Below, one piece after another: positions 1 through 11,899 of a stretch of 64,000 bases of DNA. The stretch comes from Phycomyces blakesleeanus NRRL 1555(-) (Eukaryota > Mucoromycota > Mucoromycetes > Mucorales > Phycomycetaceae), in the NCBI RefSeq assembly GCF_001638985.1, contig NW_017265138.1, positions 1,614,376 to 1,678,375 on the forward strand, given 5' to 3'. A program made the translations under genes and the position numbers. The notes below the pieces were generated by a model. The model saw only the letters and a program-made list of their open reading frames with translations, searched no databases and had not been told where the DNA came from. Position 1 is the stretch's first letter, and the number at the start of each line of letters is the position of its first letter.

Positions 1-379
<379 letters not shown>

Positions 380-1162
380 TTTGTTTGGATTGTGTGTAAA
401 AGAAAAGCAAAGAAGTACTAAAGATTAAATGATTATGATTATTTTATATAAGAAATAAAAACGTCAAATTTTAATGCATTTTTAATCTACTTGTACTCAG
501 TGATTAGACTCAGCCAAACGGGTTCAATGACGCTCAGCATGTGTAAGGCTTGTATCTATTATGTGTTTATTTGACATGTAATCTACATCATTATAGCTCA
601 GAATATTATATATATTTATAAATTATATTGTATTGTATTGTATTGTATGTCTTTCTTCTTATCGATGATTAAATATTATTATCATTTTAGTATAAAAATT
701 AATCAATAAATTAATAATAACAATAGCTGTCTATATAGATTCAACTCACAATGCTATTTTAAATAGGCGCACAATATTCCAAGCATTTTCTACTTTTTTT
801 TTTTTAAAAAAAATAAATAGTTGACGTCATTACCAACCTTTATCATCTTGATTTCTCTCTCTATATTGTTCTTATCGTTTACCCTCATCATTCGGATCCT
901 TAATAATTCTCCTTCTTTATTCCTAATATCTAATATATATATATAAATAAATAAATAAAAGAGCCATTGACTTGAACAGGCCTGTGTGTATAAATGTATG
1001 AATAAAGTGCGTGCATGTAGGGTGTCTGTGCGTGTGTGTAAAGTGTGTGAGAGTAAAATGTGTGTGTGAATAAAATGTGTGTATGTAATTTCTGAATTTT
1101 ATTCTTTTGGTACATTTTGCCTCTCTTCATCCAACATCAAATAAACATAAAAATCAAATCAA
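380..1162. other. Divergent intergenic region between PDC and the KPWE gene
   Basis: This 0.8-kb gap separates two divergently transcribed genes and should contain both promoters. It holds AT-rich runs, a (TATTG)n stretch near 628-645, and a perfect CRE-type palindrome listed separately. Short reading frames here are GT/CA-repeat artefacts. I see no gene. Confidence 0.6.
822..829. promoter_or_regulatory. CRE-type palindrome TGACGTCA
   Basis: A perfect 8-bp TGACGTCA palindrome lies 334 bp upstream of the KPWE gene and 443 bp upstream of the PDC start. It is the classic binding site of ATF/CREB-type bZIP factors, which in fungi often act in stress and carbon responses. Function here is inferred from sequence only. 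Confidence 0.4.
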
Positions 1163-2085
1163 ATGACACCAGAACAGAAAGCTACATTCGAGGCATTTTC
1201 AAAGTATGATTTCGACAATGATACCAGATTCCAGGTAAAAAATAAAAAAAAGAGAGACAGAAAATTATATATATATAGAAGGAGATCGAGATTATGGTGA
1301 ATGACAATAAACCTTTGAGAATGAGGAATTGAATGTCATTATTATTTTGTGATATTTCAAGGGTTAAAAACGTGCAAATATATATATATATATATTTGTG
1401 TGTGTGTGTAGTATGCAGTATTTAATATATAATATTAATAAGAAATAAAAATAAAAATAAAAATAAAAATACAAATACAAATGTATGTTTTTCTTTGTGT
1501 GTGAATTTGTATGTATATTATGTATGTATTATACATAGTCAGGTGTGTCTTCATTGATGAATCGTTACAAGAAAGAGTCGATCGATTCTGATGATATTTT
1601 GGAGCGAGCCCAATGGTTTTATTACACAAAGTAAGAAGAAATCATTTCGAATTGGAGACGAAGTAAAGGATTTCATAGTAGTAATCATATAAAGTACATA
1701 GGTTTGTCGAGCCATTTGATCTAGATGCCTTTAGAGAATGGAAAGGCAAGTGGACAAGCAATGGATGATCTATCTTTGGAATGCTAGTAACAAATGAATG
1801 AATTGCTAAGTGCTTTGTTTTTACAGCAAAGAAAGAGGCTGATGTTGACCAGGAGCAAAAACGCTTTACGTTTCAAGAGTTGGTGGAAATGATTGAAACA
1901 GGAAAGGAAATCCCAGGTGAGAAATAAAGAGAGAGAAATAATGTCAAATGTGTGATCATATTTAATAATAATATATAAATAAATAATAAGGCATCAAACA
2001 AATCCCAAACACTCTTAATGAGGGTACACCCAGTCAACCGAAATTAAACGTGCGTCGTAAACCATGGGAATCAGTTACAGAATAA
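1163..2085 (+). CDS. KPWE-motif peroxisomal import protein (Pex39/C6orf226-like)
   Basis: A five-exon model (1163-1234, 1539-1630, 1702-1745, 1827-1916, 1991-2085) gives a 130-residue protein. The C-terminal half reads FTFQELVEMIETGKEIPGIK, then a proline-containing linker and RRKPWESVTE at the extreme C terminus. This is the layout of the PEX14-like KPWE domain. Family knowledge: KPWE-motif proteins such as yeast Pex39 and human C6ORF226 assist Pex7-dependent import of PTS2 cargo into peroxisomes. The N-terminal part (residues 1-80) is soluble and helical-looking, with no membrane segment. All junctions keep frame. Intron 3 starts with GC rather than GT (AAAG|GCAAGT at 1746). It lies divergent to PDC. 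Recognition rests on the C-terminal motif, so the name is tentative. Confidence 0.65.
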
Positions 2086-2379
2086 TTGACTAATTGACCA
2101 ATTGACCAATTGATCGATTAATGGTCTGTAATTAATAAAAAATGCATTTTTAGTTTAAAAATCGGCAAATATTTCCAGCAATGCCATTTTGGTTTGGTTG
2201 TAACAAAAGTGTATGTATATTGGTTGATTGGTTGATTGATTATATAATAAATAAATAAATAAATAAGTAAGTAATGATGGTATACTATGTGATATTTGAT
2301 TTCCTTCTTTCTGCCTCTCTATTAAGACACATATATAAGATATTCCGTCTCATTTGGTTTCAAAAAGAGAAAGTGTTCT
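2086..2379. other. Convergent 3' spacer
   Basis: Short AT-rich spacer between the convergent KPWE gene and the membrane-protein gene. It contains overlapping ATTGAC/ATTGATCAAT-type runs near 2080-2120 and a (TAAA)n stretch, with no ORF of note. Confidence 0.5.
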
Positions 2380-2850
2380 TTAAATGCCCATCTGATGATG
2401 GTCGCACGAATCATCTGGGGTAACTGGCAGAGAATAGGAGAACTTTGGATTGACAGGTGCTCTACAGGGTAGTTGATGGAGTAAAAGGGGCAGCTGAGGG
2501 CGTTTTGCTGACAGGGGTTGTGGAGAGGGACGGCTGAGGAAATGGGAGGATAGAGGAGACTGGACAAATGTGTATTCTTTCTTGGGTGACAATAGTACTT
2601 GTTGCTGAGACTGCCAGCCCCAGAGACTGTTCTGTAAACGGCCAATGGACGATTTGAGGATCCAGTTGGTGCAGTCCAAGGTGATACTAGAGGTAATTTC
2701 GATGGCAAGCAGAGTGAACCTGAGGATGAGAAACGAGGATGTCAGGGTGCTTGTGATCACTGCCAATATGGCAAGTGAAGTTATCACCGCCAGAATGATT
2801 GGTGTTGCGAATACACACATAATAGTAGTCGTAGCTGCAGCGAATGTCAT
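2380..2850 (-). CDS. Small two-helix membrane protein, unknown function
   Basis: Intronless 156-residue ORF. Residues about 8-50 form two closely spaced hydrophobic segments (MCVFATPIILAVITSLAIL and the following SSFLILRFTLLAIEI region). A cytosol- or lumen-exposed Ser/Pro-rich tail with no recognised domain follows. The start at 2850 is preceded by an AT-rich leader and a TATA-like run near 2949-2962. The Ala/Thr/Ile-rich head with a hydrophilic tail resembles small fungal membrane proteins of unknown role. A plus-strand ORF across 2645-2869 is its antisense shadow. I cannot assign a function. Confidence 0.5.
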   Translation of the reverse strand: MTFAAATTTIMCVFATPIILAVITSLAILAVITSTLTSSFLILRFTLLAIEITSSITLDCTNWILKSSIGRLQNSLWGWQSQQQVLLSPKKEYTFVQSPLSSHFLSRPSPQPLSAKRPQLPLLLHQLPCRAPVNPKFSYSLPVTPDDSCDHHQMGI

Positions 2851-3660
2851 TTTATTTATATTTATTTAATTAATTGATTAACTGATTAGCTAATAAAGAA
2901 GAAGAAGAAGAAGAAGAATCAAGTCTTGAGAAGAAAAAAGGAACCTCTTTATATATATATATTTAGATTTATATTCTTTTTTAGCTCTTTAAGCATGTGA
3001 TATCTTTAATTGCTTTCCTTTGGTTATGTGCTGTGTATCGCACACAAAGATGGAAAGAAAGAAAAATCCAAAACTAAAATATAACCCATGGTTTAGATGC
3101 CGCAAAAGTGGGGTATTCCTGTGCTTTGGCGTCACACATCATGACGCTTCATGATCAAAAAAGGCTTCATATCTCTCTCTTTATTATTTCTCTGTACTCC
3201 ACCCCCCTTATTTTATTTTTATTTTTTTATGTATATAAAATATAAAATAAACATAAAATGAACCAATTATTTGTCCATGAATATAATCAAGTATATTTTA
3301 AGTTGTAATAATTGTCAATTACATTTACAACCAGAAGCAGTCTGCCCAACGTACAACATGCACAGTGTTTTCACTTGACTAGTAGTCAACTAACCAACTA
3401 TATATACTTTTATAATCATTAACCAACCTGACACTCTCTTTATCCTAAAATATTTAGTCACAACTAATTATTAATACCTTTCAAAAGCCTCACAGACTCT
3501 TCTTTACCCAACCACCCTCTCTCTCTTGTTTGCGCATGATCATTAACCGGCTACTAAAGGTTGGTTTTTAAAGAAACAAACTTTCTAACCAGCTACTACT
3601 AGATTTTATGACTAGGCATCTTAAGATTCGAATCAATATTACAGTTATTCATTCCCTCCA

Positions 3661-3697
<37 letters not shown>

Positions 3698-5074
3698 CTT
3701 ATTTTATAATTATGATTGTAATAGTGATTGTAATTAGTATTAGTATTGGATCCATATTTGACCAATCTTGCATATTCAATGCAAGGGGGGGAAGAATAAT
3801 AAGAGGGAAAAAAGGGAAAAAAAATAAAGTCAATAGAAATAATGGAAACAGATAAAGATAAGGGAATTTTACTCGGATATATTATTGCCTATTTAATCTT
3901 ATATACACATACATGAATACATGCATACATGCATATTATTATCTATTTACACATCATTAATTTTAGACTACTAGTGTTATTGAATAACAAATAGCAATTA
4001 AATATAATGTGGGTGGGTGGGTTGTGGTAAATGGTATCAGATATAAGCTTCACAGACCAATTCAATGAAACACATTGTTTAGAGAAAAGATGATTGTATT
4101 CATTCATTGAGAGAATGAAAGAGATAGATCTAAAACACAATTCAAATCACACCATTCATCACCATCATCATCAACTTTTGTAAAAAAAAAAAAGGAGTTA
4201 TTAATGTTGTATACTTTCAGACTTCAATCATGTTGATCTCTGACAATGATTATGTAAACATGAAATTGTACAAGTTTTTTTTTAGAAAAAAAAAAGTCTC
4301 TGGATTGATTTGAACTTTGAGAAAGTATTGTTCTTTCCTTGTATTGATTCAATTAAGAATTTGTTAATGGCAACAATGTAGAGTGATGAACTAGAGAAAA
4401 AGCAAAAACTAGATATAATAACAGCTATTAAAATGGATGCAGAAATGGCCTGGCCAGTTTTATTTTATATATAAATTGCCTATTAAAGAAAAATGAACAA
4501 AAAAAAAAAAAGAGAAAGAATAAGAATAAGAATAAGGGACAGACCAGTGGCCCCTATTGTATCCAGATGTAGTAATCAGGCATTTCCAAAAGTTCGTATT
4601 CTTCCTACATTATTACAAGTACCAAAAATCATATATCATATATTTATATTCTAAAGACCCTTTTCATTCTTCTAATCTCACAATCTAATGAGACTACTGA
4701 AAGGTGATTAATATTAATACATCTGTATTGTATTGTGCTGTATTGATGCCCTGTAATTATCCCCTCATTGGTCTGCTACTCCTATTAAACAATGTCCATA
4801 GGCCATTTAGTCTTTCATTCTATATATTTATTTTCATTAAATAAATATACATAGTTTGAACAAGATACAAAATAATCGTGTGCTTAGCGTGTAAAACACT
4901 GTATTTATATGTTCTCCGATACCATATGTTGCATCTCCGATATTTAATATATAAATATATAAAACATATTTCCCATTTTGTGTTATTCTTTTTTTTTTTC
5001 TTCTTCTTCTTTTCCATTTTACTGCTTCTTTACTTTTCGATACCTACACACACCAAACACCACACATTATAACA
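2851..5074. other. Gene-poor 2.2-kb intergenic region
   Basis: Divergent spacer between the membrane-protein gene and glutathione peroxidase. Contents are a GAA repeat at 2899-2917, a bZIP-like inverted pair GCGTCA/TGACGC at 3129-3147, an (AT)n run at about 3664-3692, and poly-pyrimidine tracts close to the peroxidase start. The short ORFs within it show no protein-like pattern. Confidence 0.5.
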
Positions 5075-6197
5075 ATGACTTGTCTTTTCAATTATCAAAT
5101 CAAAGATATCAAGCGGAATGAGTGGAATCTGGAAGAGCTGAGGGGAAAGGTACAAAAACAACAACAACAACAATAGTAATAAAAATGAAATAACAATTCT
5201 ATACATACAATAGGTTGTCTTGTTCGTCAATGTGGCATCAAAGTGTAGTTTCACGAAACAATACGATTCTTTGGAGAATATCTATAATACATACAAACAC
5301 AGAGGACTAGTAGTGGTTGGCTGTCCCTGTAATCAATTTGCAAATCAAGGTAAAAAAAATACTAACAATAATTTTTACATATAAAATTGTAGATAGCTAC
5401 TCGATCTGCTCTTCACTTTTTATATATATAAATAAAAGAAAAAAATTCAGCATTTACTTTACTTTTCTTTACTAATTAATGCTTATTGACGTTTTGTATG
5501 TACATGTACATGCATAATTCTCTTTTAATAAACTAATCACTTTAGAGCCAGGAACGGAAGAAGGTATAGACATATACATATAATATATTCATATAATTGA
5601 AGAAGGAATATTAACTTACTTTTGTCACAGAAATCCACACCTTCTGCAGACTCACTTACAATGTCTCATTTCCACTGACCTCAAAAATGTATGATTTTAT
5701 TTCTCCAAAAACGAAAAAAAAAAAAAAACACGAAAACAAAATATGGGACCTGGACCTCTGGGGTGATTTATGTTTCTCAGGCCCATGAAATATATATATA
5801 TATACTTTAACTCTAATCCTTTTATATCTATATATAACATAAATAGTGAAGTAAATGGTAAAGGCGAACATCCAGTCTACCGATTCCTAAAGGATTCACA
5901 ACCGGGATTTTTAGGGTGAGTTCAAATATACATTTGTTTATATATATATATATATATATAACTTACAGTTTTTTAAACTTATTTGTAGATTGAGACGAGT
6001 CAAATGGAATTTTGAGGTAAAGATAATACAACACCTATTCGCTTATCATAAATGTACACATATGTACTAGGTCTCTAATCAATATAAAATATATCATATA
6101 GAAATTTCTTATCAATCGCGAAGGCAAGGTCGTCAAACGATTCTTTACATTCACAGATCCAAAGTCAATTACCAACGAAATCGAAAAATGTCTATGA
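5075..6197 (+). CDS. GPX: Glutathione peroxidase (Cys-type, GPx/Hyr1-like)
   Basis: Thiol peroxidase that reduces hydroperoxides; fungal members usually draw electrons from thioredoxin. Seven exons (5075-5149, 5214-5349, 5546-5563, 5631-5688, 5847-5915, 5989-6016, 6102-6197) give 159 residues, the usual length. Signatures: VNVASKCSFTKQY with the peroxidat­ic Cys in place of selenocysteine, VVGCPCNQFANQEPGTEEEI with the second conserved Cys in CPCNQF, KIEVNG, and RRVKWNFEKFLINREGKVVK, which contains the catalytic-site Trp-Asn-Phe. The sequence reads CSFT where CGFT is more common. Exon 3 is only 18 nt and exon 6 only 28 nt, yet every junction is in frame. There is no signal peptide, so a cytosolic (possibly dual) location is likely. 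Confidence 0.93.
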
Positions 6198-8217
6198 GTA
6201 AATGAAACACCCTGCCACCCTGCGTCCTGTACCCTACACTCTACACTCTACACTCTACACATTATTTACACACATTACACATCTTGTAATTATATATTTA
6301 TTTATATATTTATTTAATCATTTAAAATAGTATTACTTTTGTTCATTCTATCCTATATTATCCACTCACTCACTCACTCACTCAAAAAAAAACAAATATA
6401 ATTTAATACACACAGAAAAAGGGAGATATTTCTTACTCTCAAAATAATATACTTCTTCTTTTTTTTTTTGACAGCAAAGCTAATCTTATTCTATTCATTT
6501 TCGAGTATGTGACACATAGTGTGTACTCGTGTTGTTTAAATCCAGACAATATATATTCTTGCAACACTTTGGACAAATAGAGTAACTTCCGTCATCTTCA
6601 TGTACGATATTCATATACACAGCACATGGATCTCAATACTATATATACACACTGATTTAGTTAGTAGTAGTTTGTATCAAGGGAGTAAAAAAAAAGATCC
6701 ATGCATACATATAAGAAGACAGAGAAAAAAAGAGAAGTCCAATTCGGTACTGAAATCTAAAAAGTATTAAACCATTTGTATTATACAAACACGCTCATTC
6801 ACACTTTCACACTTTCACACTTTCGTACATTTGTAGCTTACAAGATAGGCTAGTCACTTGTAATACTAATATTAATTAACAACTAATATATGAAGAACAA
6901 AATAATATATAAAGTAAGATGAGAAAGAAGGTGGGGAGGATTATCTGGGGGATCGCAATCGTGTTTCATGAAATCGATGCTTGTAGCAGAAACAGTCGCC
7001 ATAGAAACAACAATATTATAAGATAATTATGGCAAAATAAAAAAAAATAAAAAAAAATTTCTATAACGATTAACTTTTATTATTATTATTTTGGGAACTT
7101 TTTTCTTTAAATATATAAAAATAAAAAATTAGCAAAAAAAAAAGTCTAAATAACCTACTCAAGGCCGAAGCACGCCAAGCATATTCCATATGCACAAACG
7201 CTCTGATCGCTACACTGAATAATGAATAGGAATAAATAAGAGTACAAATAATACAAAATAAAAATAAAAAGAATAATAAGAATAATAAGAACAAGAAGGG
7301 AAGATATAACCCTAAATTACCAGAATTGTTTGGCTGGCTACCTAAAAACAAGTGCTTTTGTGAACTTTTTTTCTTTTTTGGTTTTAACTTTGGTGGTCTA
7401 TGCCTTGACTTTACTTTCCACAAAAGGAGAAAACAATAAAGAAAGAAACGAAAAGAAAGAGAAAGAGAGAGATAAAATAGGTAACAAACGATTGTGGCGA
7501 GGTTTCTTGTTTCAAATATACAAAAATAAAAATAACGTTGATAATGCACTGTACAACACAATAGAAAAAAAATACTTACACACGTACACGAACATAAACC
7601 CTACACCCATGCAAAAAAAAATACCCACACAGAGATAGAAATATTAAATTGGTTACTATTTGCTGAGCCAGTTCTTTAGTGTATTTATCGAAAGAGTAAA
7701 TACTGCGCAAACCCCATAAAATAAATGGTCTGTGCATGAAACCACATGCAAAGAAACTATATCTATAGTAGCACTGAAGAAGAAGAGGAGAAGAGGAGAG
7801 AGAGAAAATAAAAGGGTTCGATATATGACCATTTCTTTTTCAAAAAATAAAGCAATATGTGCATATGAGAACCACATAATACATGCATTAATTCATTCAT
7901 ATATATATATCCATCATGCATTTGTTCAATAAGTACTAATAGCTGTAGTTTCAGTAATTATAATTACCAAAAAAAAATTAGCAAAACAGCAACCACAGAA
8001 AAAAGGCTCAGCAAATGATGAGTATAACTGTCCCTAGTTTTGTTTTACATTCTGGTGTTCAGCATCGAGCCTTTCGATCCGATCTGCACCAAGCTTGGGC
8101 CTTTTTTTTTATTATGCAATCATTTGTCCTTTCTAACTTCTTTGGAGATTTTACTAATTGCGCACTAATTTCTAACTTCTACAACCCCGTAAAATCCACT
8201 TATCCGTCGAGCCTTTT

Positions 8218-8254
<37 letters not shown>

Positions 8255-8655
8255 AAATGAAAATAAAAGGAAGACTTCCATTCTTCCTTTATTTTTTCAA
8301 TATATACTTGATAGAAGTAGACTATTTTATCTTATCCTTGTTCTCTTGGAATCAATAAATGAATAAAAGGATGTATTTTGTTTTCTTGTATTGTGTTATG
8401 ATCATACGATAGATCCCGGAAATCCAGAGAAGGAAGCCTCCGTAATCAACGTGCTGTCATTACCAGTCTTAGTTTTCCAGAAGAAAAAGAAGAAGTAAAA
8501 ATAAAATACAGCAATAAGAAGCGGTGGATTAAAGCCTCTCACCAAGATAAACAACAACGACAAAGTAAATGAACAACAACAGTAATAAAAATGTTCAATA
8601 TAGCATGTTATTCATCTTGTTTCGCTTAATTGCCTCGAATATATTACTTCCTCTC

Positions 8656-8690
<35 letters not shown>

Positions 8691-9857
8691 TTTTTCTTCA
8701 CTGTGGTCTTTCTCTTGAACAGATGTTTTTCCCCTCTTTGCATACACACACATACACTTTTTGTTGCACAATTCACAGACTCTGCTGATAATTTCCGATC
8801 TCCTCTACAGTTACACTCGATTGAAGGGATCGAGAATCACCAGATAAAAAAAACAATAACCCAGCTCAAAGCACAAAACACAAAGCACAAAAGAAAAAAA
8901 AAGAAAAACGCTCCTCCATCGGTCAACTGTCCATTTTACATGCTTATTAGCCAAATTGCGCCCATTGTCTTTTTTTTGTGCTTCTTCTTTTTCTCGTGTC
9001 TTTCCGCCAAATAAAATCCATATTATGTAGTTACCCAGTACAAAACCAAGGAGATGGAGAGAGGAAGGTAGAACGGGAAAGATGAAAGTGGCAAAAGAAA
9101 GAAAGAAAGAGAGACGGTTTAAGCATGCATTATTTGCTTGATATTATTAATGGTGACCTTCAGTATACTTAGCAAACTCATCCAAAGTAGAATGGCTTTT
9201 CAATCTGGACATGGAAATATCAACTCAAAAAAGCAACCAACTTCTCAAAGATTCAAGTGCTAATAGTTACTTTTAAAATGTTCTCTAAAATTTGCATGTT
9301 ATAAAATAATTGAAAGAGAAAATGGCTTTTAGGAGAACACCATTATTACCAACAGTTTTATTATTTGTCCATTTTATTAATCAAAAGTGCATTGGAATAT
9401 ATTTCAGCGCTGTAACCAAGCATTAGTTTTAATTGTCTGTCTACTCACAGCACACAAATATAAATTTTATATATCTAAGCTCCAAAAGTAACCATGTTGA
9501 ATTGATTTGAAATAAGTTCACTCGCTTTTTTTTTCTTAATTAATCCACAGCTTTAAACCTTTGGATTATGTTCAAAATGAAGAGGTCAATGTATCGTGTG
9601 TTAAATATATATATATAAGCATATCTGCGACAGCTTAACGAATGAGAGAGATTTGTTTGTGTATTAGACATACAAAGAAAAAGAAAGAAAGAAAGAAAAG
9701 ACAGAAAAAAGAGCAAGGTATAAGGTGTAAATATAATACTTATACTATACTATTTTTCCTAGGTATGTGCAATTGATTGTTGCTTTGTCAAATATCTGGC
9801 TTTCTTTTTTAAAATCATGCAAAATTCTTTATATGAAATAGGCTCTTCGCTCTCGCT

Positions 9858-9903
<46 letters not shown>

Positions 9904-9960
9904 AAATAAATAAACGACAAGGCAAAAATATATAATCACTAGAGATGCTTGATATAAAGC
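6198..9960. other. Gene-poor 3.8-kb region with microsatellites
   Basis: No convincing gene. It contains an (AAT)n array at 8221-8252, a CTTT array around 8657-8692 and an (AT)n run at about 9859-9899. A minus-strand open stretch near 8402-8560 encodes a hydrophobic segment then a polar tail, and a 39-codon minus ORF starts at 7002. Neither has a start and splice model I can support. ORFs at 7070-7638 are low-complexity. Confidence 0.4.
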
Positions 9961-11899
9961 TTACTTTACACGACGTTTTTTGTTAGAGCTATTACTAAAA
10001 ATGGTAGAGATTTGATATTCGTCTTCAGGTGCTGAGTGGAAATCAGAATCTGAATCCTCCAAAGACTCTTCATGAATTTTACTTTGATCATTCTCTGTAT
10101 CCCAATCATGACAGTCTTCATAAGCAGAGCTACAAGTACTGTCTGCTGGGCTTTGGGATCGATTACGCTAAGAAAAATAAAAATAAGGAATATGGGTGAG
10201 AAAATAATGGTAGAATAATAATAATAATAATAATAATTCATCCTTATCAATATAACACACACACACACATAAAAGTACAAAAGATACTGACCAACTCATG
10301 AGCTTTTGTGAGGGTTTTTCGCAATTCTGCTCGGGTCGCCACCCATCTGTTTCTCATAAAGAATTGAGCACACCAATAATCTTTGCACTGATCTATATGA
10401 ATATTCAACGATCTTCCATAGTTCTCCAAATCGATGTATGCTTGCTTTTGTAAATCAGTCGGCACGATTTTCCAACCCCCAGGATAATCAGGCGCTAGAT
10501 TCATATTACGTATCAATCTTTTTACAAGACTCTGAGCGCACCTCCTAATGTCGTGATAGTTTGATTTGGCTCCATTAGTGCTATTGGGCCATGCTTTTTC
10601 CATGAATAGCTGTACTTTTGCAGGGTTCAGTCTAAGCACACTACTTCCACATATCTCGGGTATTCCGATAGATCGGTAACGATCCAAAGAAATGCCTCTT
10701 TTGCGCTTTCTGGGTACTTGCTCTTGTTCTACCCGGCTTGGTGGATTTACTCTGGTTACTTGCTTTGGTCTTCTTCCTCGCTTTGCTTGTTCCATTTGAT
10801 TATTTTGCTTTGACTCTATTCCTCGCTTTGGCGGTTCCATTTGATTATTTTGCTTTGGCTCCGTTCCTCGCTTTGCTGGTTCCATTTGATTGTTTTGTTT
10901 TGGCTCTGTTCCTCGCTTTGACGGTTCCATTTGATTATTTTGTTTTGGCTTTCTTCCTCGCTTTGCTGGTTCCATTTGATTGTTTTGTTTTGGCTCTGTT
11001 CCTTGCTTTTCTGGTTCCATTTGATTGTTTTTCTTTGGCTCTGTTTCTTGCTTTGCTGGTACTATTTGATTATTTTGCCTTGGCTTTCTTCCTCGCTTTG
11101 CTGGTTCTATTGGATTATCTTGTTTTGTTTCTGTTCCTTGCTTTTCTGGTTCTATTGGACTATTCTGCTTTGGTTCTGTTCCTTGCTTTGCTGGTTCTAT
11201 TTGATTGTTTTGCCTTGGTTTTCTTCCTCGCCTTCCCGGTTTTAGTTGTGTTGCTTGCGTTTCTTGGGGTTTTTGCAATTTCTGTAATTCTTGTTTATTT
11301 TGCGACTTTTCTGCCAGCAATCTTTGGTTATAACTTCTTGTCTGCATTCGTAGGTTTATTAGTGTATCCTGCAGTATGGGTCCTTTGTCGCCTTTTTCCT
11401 CTTTATTTTCTTGCTTTTGTAATATTTCTCTAGATCGTGTACTTTCTACCAGCGCTGGTGCGTTTGATAACGGTGGTGTAGATAAGGTTGACTGTTCTGA
11501 AGAGGTTTGTTGGTCTTCCGATATCTGTGTCTGTTGAGTTTCTCGTGGGATTCGGACTTCTGAGATAGTCGAGGGCTCTTGTGCCATTGAAGATTCTGTA
11601 GAAGCTGTCGAGATTTCTGGAGTTATTGGAACATTCGGAATTACTATTGCATATGGAAACGGAGTATTTTCAGCCTTTTGCTTTATTTCCATGGATATTT
11701 CATTTTCTGGTGCTGTGTATGATTTTGATACAAAAGTTGTTTCTTCTGGCAAAGTTTTTGGGGTTTGGGTTGGCAAAAAAGTATTTATTGGTTCTAATCC
11801 AAGTGAATGACTGATTCTCGTTAACAATTCAAAAATTTGCTCTTGTCTTTTTTCCATTGAATCCATCTGGGCTTGGATGTCATCCAGATTCCTTGACAT
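9961..11899 (-). CDS. AT-hook tandem-repeat nuclear protein, unknown function
   Basis: Two exons (10292-11899 and 9961-10167, intron 10168-10291) give 604 residues. Residues about 4-35 look like a short coiled coil (MDSMEKRQEQIFELLTRI). A Ser/Thr/Gln-rich region follows to about 215. Residues about 222-390 hold 11 copies of a 15-residue unit like NNQMEPAKRGTEPKQ. Units 1, 4, 7 and 11 carry AT-hook-like cores (RRGRKPRQ, KRGRKPKQ, KRGRRPKQ), which bind the AT-rich minor groove. A conserved-looking globular region (about 400-536) contains WPNSTNGAKSNYHDIRRC and YPGGWKIVP. The second exon is acidic and ends NKKRRVK, a likely nuclear signal. The globular part is not a domain I recognise. It could be a DNA-binding regulator or a domesticated transposon protein. 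Confidence 0.7.
10730..11240 (-). repeat. In-gene 45-bp tandem repeat coding for the AT-hook units
   Basis: About eleven imperfect 45-bp units code for the 15-residue repeats of the AT-hook protein. The repeats keep frame on both strands, which creates a long antisense plus-strand ORF (10738-11433) rich in Leu/Phe/Ala that is not a gene. Confidence 0.8.

Noticed and set aside
7070..7638. 163-codon minus and 102-codon plus ORFs
   Set aside because: Homopolymer and low-complexity composition, overlapping each other, no conserved pattern.
10738..11433. 231-codon plus-strand ORF rich in Leu, Phe and Ala
   Set aside because: Antisense reading of the 45-bp coding repeat of the AT-hook gene; the period keeps this frame open by chance.
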